Assembly: GCA_039621445.1 (NCBI GenBank)
Contig: CP154956.1
Coordinates: 96,786,406-96,850,405, forward strand
DNA: 64,000 nt
Direction of reading: 5' to 3'
DNA from: Euglena gracilis
Taxonomy: Eukaryota > Euglenida > Euglenophyceae > Euglenales
Positions 59,414 to 64,000 of this stretch are shown piece after piece (the first letter of the stretch is position 1; every line of letters begins with the position of its first letter). The position numbers and the translations under genes were made by a program. Under the pieces are notes generated by a model that did no database searches, had not been told where the DNA came from, and saw only the letters and a program-made list of their open reading frames with translations.

Positions 59414-60754
59414 GTGGGGTCTGTTCACCAACTGCTGGGGGTAGATGCCCCCCTCAAGGTGGAGTTTGGCCTGCTTGATTGTGTCAGGCAAATATTACAA
59501 TCCCAGGAAGTTTCGATGTCCAGTATCGATACTTACATAAAAAATCTGGGAAATGTCAAAAGATATGATTCAGCATTCAAGGCTTTGATGGGCCAATTGT
59601 TGCACAAAGGGGTGCCCCTGCAGGACTGCACAGTCCACAGGATGGCTGAGGCCATCCTTGATCTGGCTGCCCACAACCTCAACACTGCACGAAATGCATA
59701 TGCAGCAGTTTTATTACTCCCAGGGTTTGGGTCATTGAGGTTTTCCCCTCTTTTGTCTCCATTAAAAAGGAAATGGAATTCCAATGTCTGCAAGTATGCA
59801 CATTTTTGGGACCCCTCTGATTTGCTAGACAGCATCATCAGAAATTCAAAACCCCTCTCAGAAATGTCTGTGAAAGAGCTCAGAAACAGACTCATCATTT
59901 GTTGGAGGCTGTTGGCCCTCCACAGGGGGGTTGATTTAGCCAGGACACAGCGAAAAATCAGTTTCGTGGGGGGGAAAATTTTCATTTTGTTACAAAGGAA
60001 AGGGTGGCAATTCCCAAGATGGGAGGAGATTTTGAATTTGCCGCACACCCCCCTCATCAGCCCCTGGCATTTGTTGAAAGAGTATGTGGAAAGGACAGCC
60101 CACATGGTTGGGAACAAAAATAATTTGTTATGGTCTTTGGATGGTAAAAGACCTTTGACATCAGAAAGGGTGAATTCCCTTACCAGAGAAATTCTACAAG
60201 AGGGGGGGGTGGACACCACCCACTGGAAACCCCACAGCACCAGAGGGGCTGGGGTTTTATGGTGGAAAAATGCTGGGTTGCAAGTGGAAGAAGTCCAGCA
60301 GCTGGGTCAGTGGAAAAATTTTGGGGCCTTCCAAGCTCATTATTTGAGGCTTGGTGTCGTTTCAAAAATTCAAACAATTATGGCCCAAAAAGGGGTGCAC
60401 AGTACCTCACCATCTCGCAGTGCGGAGCCCGAATGGTCTCGGACTCCCACGACAGAGGAAGGGGGAGGAAGGGACCAAGAGGGCGAAGCACAAGAAGATG
60501 GTGAGCCCAACCCCCCCACCCAAAAATCCAGCAGAAAAAGAAAGACATCCCAACCAGAAAGGGGAACCCCCACCAAGCAGCCCCAACCACCCACCCAGAA
60601 ACACACCGGAAAGAGACAACCATCCCCATCGAGGGGGGGGCCCCCCACCAAGCGACCATGGGAGAGGGGGGGGGCGGGGCCACGACGGTTCAGCTTCGCC
60701 AAGGTGTCGGAGGAGGCCTCATCATCGCCAACTCCGGCAACAAAGGCGCAGTAA
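59414..60754 (+). CDS. Tyrosine recombinase of DIRS copy D (intact frame, 446 aa)
   Basis: The start is uncertain; numbering is from codon 59414. Helical N-terminal domain: LLDCVRQILQSQEVS (21-35), then KRYDSAFKALMGQLLHKG. The catalytic domain has Arg 171 (LLALHRGVDLA), the HSTR box (His 274, Arg 277), Trp 300 in QLGQW and the likely nucleophile Tyr 310 (FQAHYLRLG). The C-terminal ~110 residues are a low-complexity Pro/Lys/Arg/Glu tail that overlaps the terminal repeat region. DIRS recombinases insert circular cDNA without target duplication. The gene is open although the rest of copy D is decayed, so it may be recent, converted or merely spared. Confidence 0.85.
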   Translation: MGSVHQLLGVDAPLKVEFGLLDCVRQILQSQEVSMSSIDTYIKNLGNVKRYDSAFKALMGQLLHKGVPLQDCTVHRMAEAILDLAAHNLNTARNAYAAVLLLPGFGSLRFSPLLSPLKRKWNSNVCKYAHFWDPSDLLDSIIRNSKPLSEMSVKELRNRLIICWRLLALHRGVDLARTQRKISFVGGKIFILLQRKGWQFPRWEEILNLPHTPLISPWHLLKEYVERTAHMVGNKNNLLWSLDGKRPLTSERVNSLTREILQEGGVDTTHWKPHSTRGAGVLWWKNAGLQVEEVQQLGQWKNFGAFQAHYLRLGVVSKIQTIMAQKGVHSTSPSRSAEPEWSRTPTTEEGGGRDQEGEAQEDGEPNPPTQKSSRKRKTSQPERGTPTKQPQPPTQKHTGKRQPSPSRGGPPTKRPWERGGAGPRRFSFAKVSEEASSSPTPATKAQ

Positions 60755-61378
60755 GAAGCACCCCCCGCGCACGCACAAACACACCAGAACCGACCAGCCG
60801 GCAAGGAAAGCAGGACCTCACCATCTTCTTGTGCTTCGCCCTCTTGGTCCCTTCCTCCCCCTTCCTCTGTCGTGGGAGTCCGAGAACAGCCGGCAAGGAA
60901 AGCAGGACCTCACCATCTCGCAGTGCGGAGCCCGAATGGTCGAAATCTTTCAGAAACTTCAACAAATTCAGCTTTGAGATTCTGCACGAGCGTCTTTTTC
61001 TGGATAATTTGAATTGATTGATTGACTTCTTCTTCTTCCAATTGATAAGGTTTTTGTCGTTCCTGTCTTCCGGGTGTCGACGGGCAAAAGGCACTAAGCG
61101 GGACCTCCTAACCCACTGCATTGTTCATGGAAGTAAAATTGAAATTGTACACTCGAATCCTTCTGTATATCCTGTTGATCTGGACCGCCTCTCTATGTTC
61201 GTCTTCGTTCGAGACTCTGTTCCTTTCTTCTGGGTTTTCGAAGGGCGATTTAAGAATAAGCCAGCGAAAAAAGGCACTAAGCGCAGACTCCCACCCCAGC
61301 GCGCCAAAACAATCACAACAAACCGCCGGCGAGCAAGGCATGGCCTCACAATGGCAAAGTGCGGAGCCCGAGGTGTCC
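60755..61378 (+). repeat. Terminal and complementary repeats at the right end of the DIRS cluster
   Basis: 60755-60945 has the same words as 51422-51835 in inverted order, including CTCGCAGTGCGGAGCCCG twice. 61084-61378 resembles the foldback arm (GCACTAAGCGGGACCTCC, CATGGCCTCACAATGGC). Its last ~60 bases are the inverse of 48946-49003. Confidence 0.75.
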
Positions 61379-62380
61379 GCGTAAAATAGCTTCCTGCCGC
61401 ATTGATGTGCGCAACAAAAAAGGACCTAGCCCAGGGTCAACCAAAAAAAATTAACACGACTCCGACAACTTCGCAAAAGATGGAATGTCCGGAGCAAATA
61501 CCAAAGGCCGCGGTGAACATATAGAAGTCGCAAAATCCAACGGAAATGCAATGTTGCTGTGCGATACCTTAAGCCTGCTCCACCTTCGCGGGGCATCAAA
61601 CCCAGGCTTCCTCTCAGGAGGTCCCCTCTGTTGAGTGGCAACCCCTTTCGTTTTAAATCACGAAGCTGCGTTATTTTTTTCACTCCGCAGCCATATGGGA
61701 CCTACCGGGTTCGGAACGGGGAAAAAAGACTTCCCGTCCCAGCACATTCAATGAAAAATCATACGACAAATGGCCGAAAAAGGACATATTTCGGAATGAC
61801 CGGGTCGACTTCACGAAAAAAATGATTTCTGGCGTATTGGAACATCTCCCATCCAACCAAAGCGTAAAAAAAAAATGTGTTTTTCGACCTGGTACTTTTT
61901 GGGGCCCCGTTCAAGCCACGGTTCGGCTTGAAGGGAACAAAGGGACAGCCAAATCCCTTAGGCCTAAGGGTAAGGTCCTTAAGGGGCGGTCTTAAGGGAA
62001 AAAATGCTAACCCTAACCCTATCACACTGCAAAATCCAAAAAAAACTCAGGATGGACAAACGAAACCCCAAAGAGCCTGCCTGCAGAGCCTGCCTGCAGG
62101 GGTGGCGACATGCCCTGGCTGGCCGCAGCGGTGGCACGTTATCTCCCGGTAGGGGCACGAGATGCGTTTGTGCCCGTCCTCTTTGGCGGGGCTACCCAGA
62201 CAACAAAACAGACGCCCACCCTGGGGGTCTTACCTGGTTCGGCACATTTTCAAAAAGAAAAAGAAAACGGTTGCTAATAGCCATACCATGTCAAAAAGAT
62301 TGGAGGAAGGCCTGTGATACACAAAAATACAAAAATAAATTCAGTTTCACTGATTCCTGGGTTGGGGTTAGATCACTTAC
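61379..62380. other. Low-repeat stretch, no supported gene
   Basis: AT-richer than the left part of the window. It contains two CCCTAA units near 62008-62022 and a minus-strand CHRCGQPGH word near 62130 that lacks the last Cys of a zinc knuckle. Nothing here is convincing as a gene. Confidence 0.4.
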
Positions 62381-62647
62381 ATGCATTGCTGGCCATGCAG
62401 TTTTGCATTTCACTTGGAGAAATACAATGTCCTTCAGAAACAAGCTTTGGAAGCATGGCTGTCAGATGACAACAGCGAAAATATAAAAACTCAATCCACG
62501 AATTTAGGAAATGGAAAAAACATCTTCCGTTATTGGCGTTGTCATGCTGGACACTGGCAAATGAAAAAAATTTCTGCTGATCTGAAAATTTGTTCACTTC
62601 ATATCGAAATTTATGCTTGGAATTATGTGCATGCAATTATTTACTAA
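62381..62647 (+). CDS. Hypothetical ORF, possible exon
   Basis: An 88-codon frame with ordinary composition (NVLQKQALEAWLSDDNSEN, IFRYWRCHAGHWQMKKIS). No family is recognised. It may be an exon of a host gene or a chance frame. Confidence 0.2.
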   Translation: MHCWPCSFAFHLEKYNVLQKQALEAWLSDDNSENIKTQSTNLGNGKNIFRYWRCHAGHWQMKKISADLKICSLHIEIYAWNYVHAIIY

Positions 62648-62749
62648 TGTAAATACAAAAGATTCCTGTGCATTAACACTAGAATAAATAATAAGGTAAG
62701 GCGATAAAATTATGCTTGCGACAAACCTTCTGGGTTGAGGCCATTGGGG

Positions 62750-62977
62750 TCAGCCCCGGTTGCCGCAATGCGTGCAGCCGCGGCACAGCAGAATCCCATC
62801 CAGGGGGCCGGCGTCGCCCCCGCCGCCGGCGTCCGTGGCGCGCTGCAGCGCGACGGTCAGCCAGCGGGCCGCCAGCAGGCGCAGGAACGCGCGGTGGACC
62901 TCCTTGCACACGAAGCACCACGCCCCACCCGGCTTGTGGTCCTGGAACTGCGTGGGGCCGGGGGACGGCGACGCCAC
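62750..62977 (-). CDS. Possible host exon with Cys pairs, GC-rich
   Basis: The minus-strand frame reads WCFVCKEVHRAFLRLLAARW, an Ala/Gly-rich part, then LLCRGCTHCGNRG and a TGA at 62752-62750. The Cys spacing (CxxC, then CxxCxxC) could bind metal. Third-codon positions are strongly G/C in an otherwise AT-richer setting, which favours coding. The 5' boundary and splice sites are not determined, and the frame upstream is unclear. Confidence 0.35.
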   Translation of the reverse strand: MASPSPGPTQFQDHKPGGAWCFVCKEVHRAFLRLLAARWLTVALQRATDAGGGGDAGPLDGILLCRGCTHCGNRG

Positions 62978-63136
62978 CCCCGGCGTCGGAGGAGGGCACG
63001 AATGGGATGAACACCTCGACGAAATCGCTCGCCCAACTCCACAGCAGAATCAACACGGGTGAAGGTTGCCATGAAGTGAGAACGGATGGCAGAGAACAAA
63101 GACCCCAGACTTTGGCGTCCCACACAGAAAAACAGT

Positions 63137-63616
63137 TCAACGACCACAACGACGCACCTCGAAATAGCGGGGGCTCCAAGGCATCATCTGCTTGCAGCCC
63201 CAACATGCCTGGATGGGCACATTCTGTGGGGCGAGGATGGTCCAGACAAGCTTCAGACTAAAACAACAAATTGTTGAGCTGCGAGGTTCGTCGTTTGGCA
63301 CTAGAACTTTGCAGTAAAAACTTCCAAACCCCATTTTCAGCCATTTTGACCCTTTAAAGAAAAAAAGCTCAGCACAGCTGTGCCGGAGTGCCATAGCATC
63401 TGGGGGGGGGGCACATACAACCTGCTCAAACGGCCTCAAGATACCAAACGGCAAGTACGCATTCGACTCGTACTCATCGTAAGTGCGGTGCGCTTTACCT
63501 CTGGCGAAGGGAGGGAAACTGTTTCCATAACAAATCCCCTTGCAAATGAAAGAGGCGTTGGCGATGTTGGGGTGGCAAATCACACAGCACAACGTCCTTG
63601 CAGCCACTCCAATCAT
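63137..63616 (-). CDS. Hypothetical ORF, possible exon
   Basis: The minus-strand ATG at 63616 opens 159 codons. The first ~60 (CCVICHPNIANASFICKG through AYLPFGILRPFEQ) have a protein-like composition with several Cys. A run of C near 63402 and lower-quality composition after it suggest that the exon ends there. No family is recognised. Confidence 0.3.
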   Translation of the reverse strand: MIGVAARTLCCVICHPNIANASFICKGICYGNSFPPFARGKAHRTYDEYESNAYLPFGILRPFEQVVCAPPPDAMALRHSCAELFFFKGSKWLKMGFGSFYCKVLVPNDEPRSSTICCFSLKLVWTILAPQNVPIQACWGCKQMMPWSPRYFEVRRCGR

Positions 63617-63641
63617 GCAACCCCGCGATCAGGGCAAAAAA

Positions 63642-63672
63642 ACATATGTGTGTGTGCGCGCGCGTGTGTGTG
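63642..63672. repeat. TG/CG dinucleotide microsatellite
   Basis: About 30 bases of TGTGTG, CGCGCG and TGTGTG alternation. Confidence 0.85.
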
Positions 63673-64000
63673 TTTTGCCCTGATCACATTCAATGCAAAA
63701 TACAATGGTGAAAAACCAAACAGGGTTGAACCTTAGGAACATTTTTTCCAGGTACCGTTGTTTGTCTTCGATTTTCACAAACAGATCTGCAAACAGCACA
63801 CCAAAGGCATTCTTCATCATAATTCTTCATCAACACTTTTTTCTGTTTGCTATGTGTATGCTATCACTGTGGATACACTAGCGTTATTGTTGTTCCTGTT
63901 TATTATGCATTTTATTACTCCGGACCTACTTTCAACAGGTGCAGACAGAAGTCTTTTAAGCCGACAAATGCAACATGCGGAAGTGGTGAAATATTTGAAA
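63673..64000. other. AT-rich right end, nothing identified
   Basis: Short frames only; no repeat shared with the rest of the window and no recognisable gene. Confidence 0.4.

Larger units (their letters stand above)
55861..61378 (+). mobile_element. DIRS-like retrotransposon copy D
   Basis: Plus-strand counterpart of copy C with the same order. Gag and the RT/RNase H region have many indels, but the recombinase frame is intact. The right end holds internal-complementary and terminal repeats up to 61378. Confidence 0.8.

Noticed and set aside
62005-62022. Telomere in the opposite orientation
   Set aside because: Only two CCCTAA units; too few to mean a chromosome end.
62060-62170. CCHC zinc knuckle on the minus strand (CHRCGQPGH)
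   Set aside because: The fourth metal ligand is missing and no Gag-like context surrounds it.
63390-63425. A 22-bp intron (CAG/GT ... C-run AG)
   Set aside because: Too short for a nuclear spliceosomal intron in most lineages, and the C-run makes the match unreliable.

Overview
This is repeat-dominated nuclear DNA of a microbial eukaryote. The evidence is TTAGGG-type telomeric repeats, a 446-bp satellite, Ty3/gypsy and DIRS-type retrotransposons, and no bacterial operons, rRNA or tRNA genes. Gypsy elements carrying a C5 cytosine methyltransferase (C5-MTase) have been described in algae and dinoflagellates, so an alga is the likeliest host. I cannot name the species. No complete host gene can be called with confidence.

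Layout. Bases 1-6727 are GC-rich gypsy copy A on the + strand: a polyprotein with C5-MTase, protease, RT, RNase H, integrase and chromodomain, then a downstream ORF and a 1,078-bp tandem duplication. Bases 6728-9613 hold repeat R1 and an inverted copy of A's 3' end that is cut off at a telomeric tract. Bases 9622-22656 are 19 perfect TTAGGG units, exactly ten 446-bp satellite units, and 8.46 kb of TTCGGG/TTAGGG hexamers. Bases 22657-31790 are a mosaic of truncated elements: gypsy Gag pieces, a DIRS remnant, a tRNA-type primer binding site and two more R1 copies.

Bases 32082-45149 are gypsy copy B on the - strand, 13.07 kb and complete in structure. It has 1.1-kb LTRs ending TG...CA, a 4-bp target duplication, a primer binding site, a polypurine tract, gag, MTase-protease, RT-RNase H and integrase-chromodomain. 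It sits inside a repeat (H) whose uninterrupted copy lies at 47187-47541. Bases 45220-47186 hold minisatellites. Bases 47537-61378 are nested DIRS-like elements with tyrosine recombinase: copies F, C and G on the - strand, D on the + strand, and a foldback element. Bases 61379-64000 are lower-repeat sequence that may contain host exons.

Most notable: in copy B a single in-frame UAG separates gag from the MTase-protease frame. A G-rich spacer and a well-formed H-type pseudoknot follow it, the layout of a gammaretroviral stop-codon readthrough signal. I infer that the captured methyltransferase is made only as a Gag-MTase-Pro readthrough product and would be packaged with it. A second, diverged gypsy family (copy A) has the MTase in the same place, upstream of protease.
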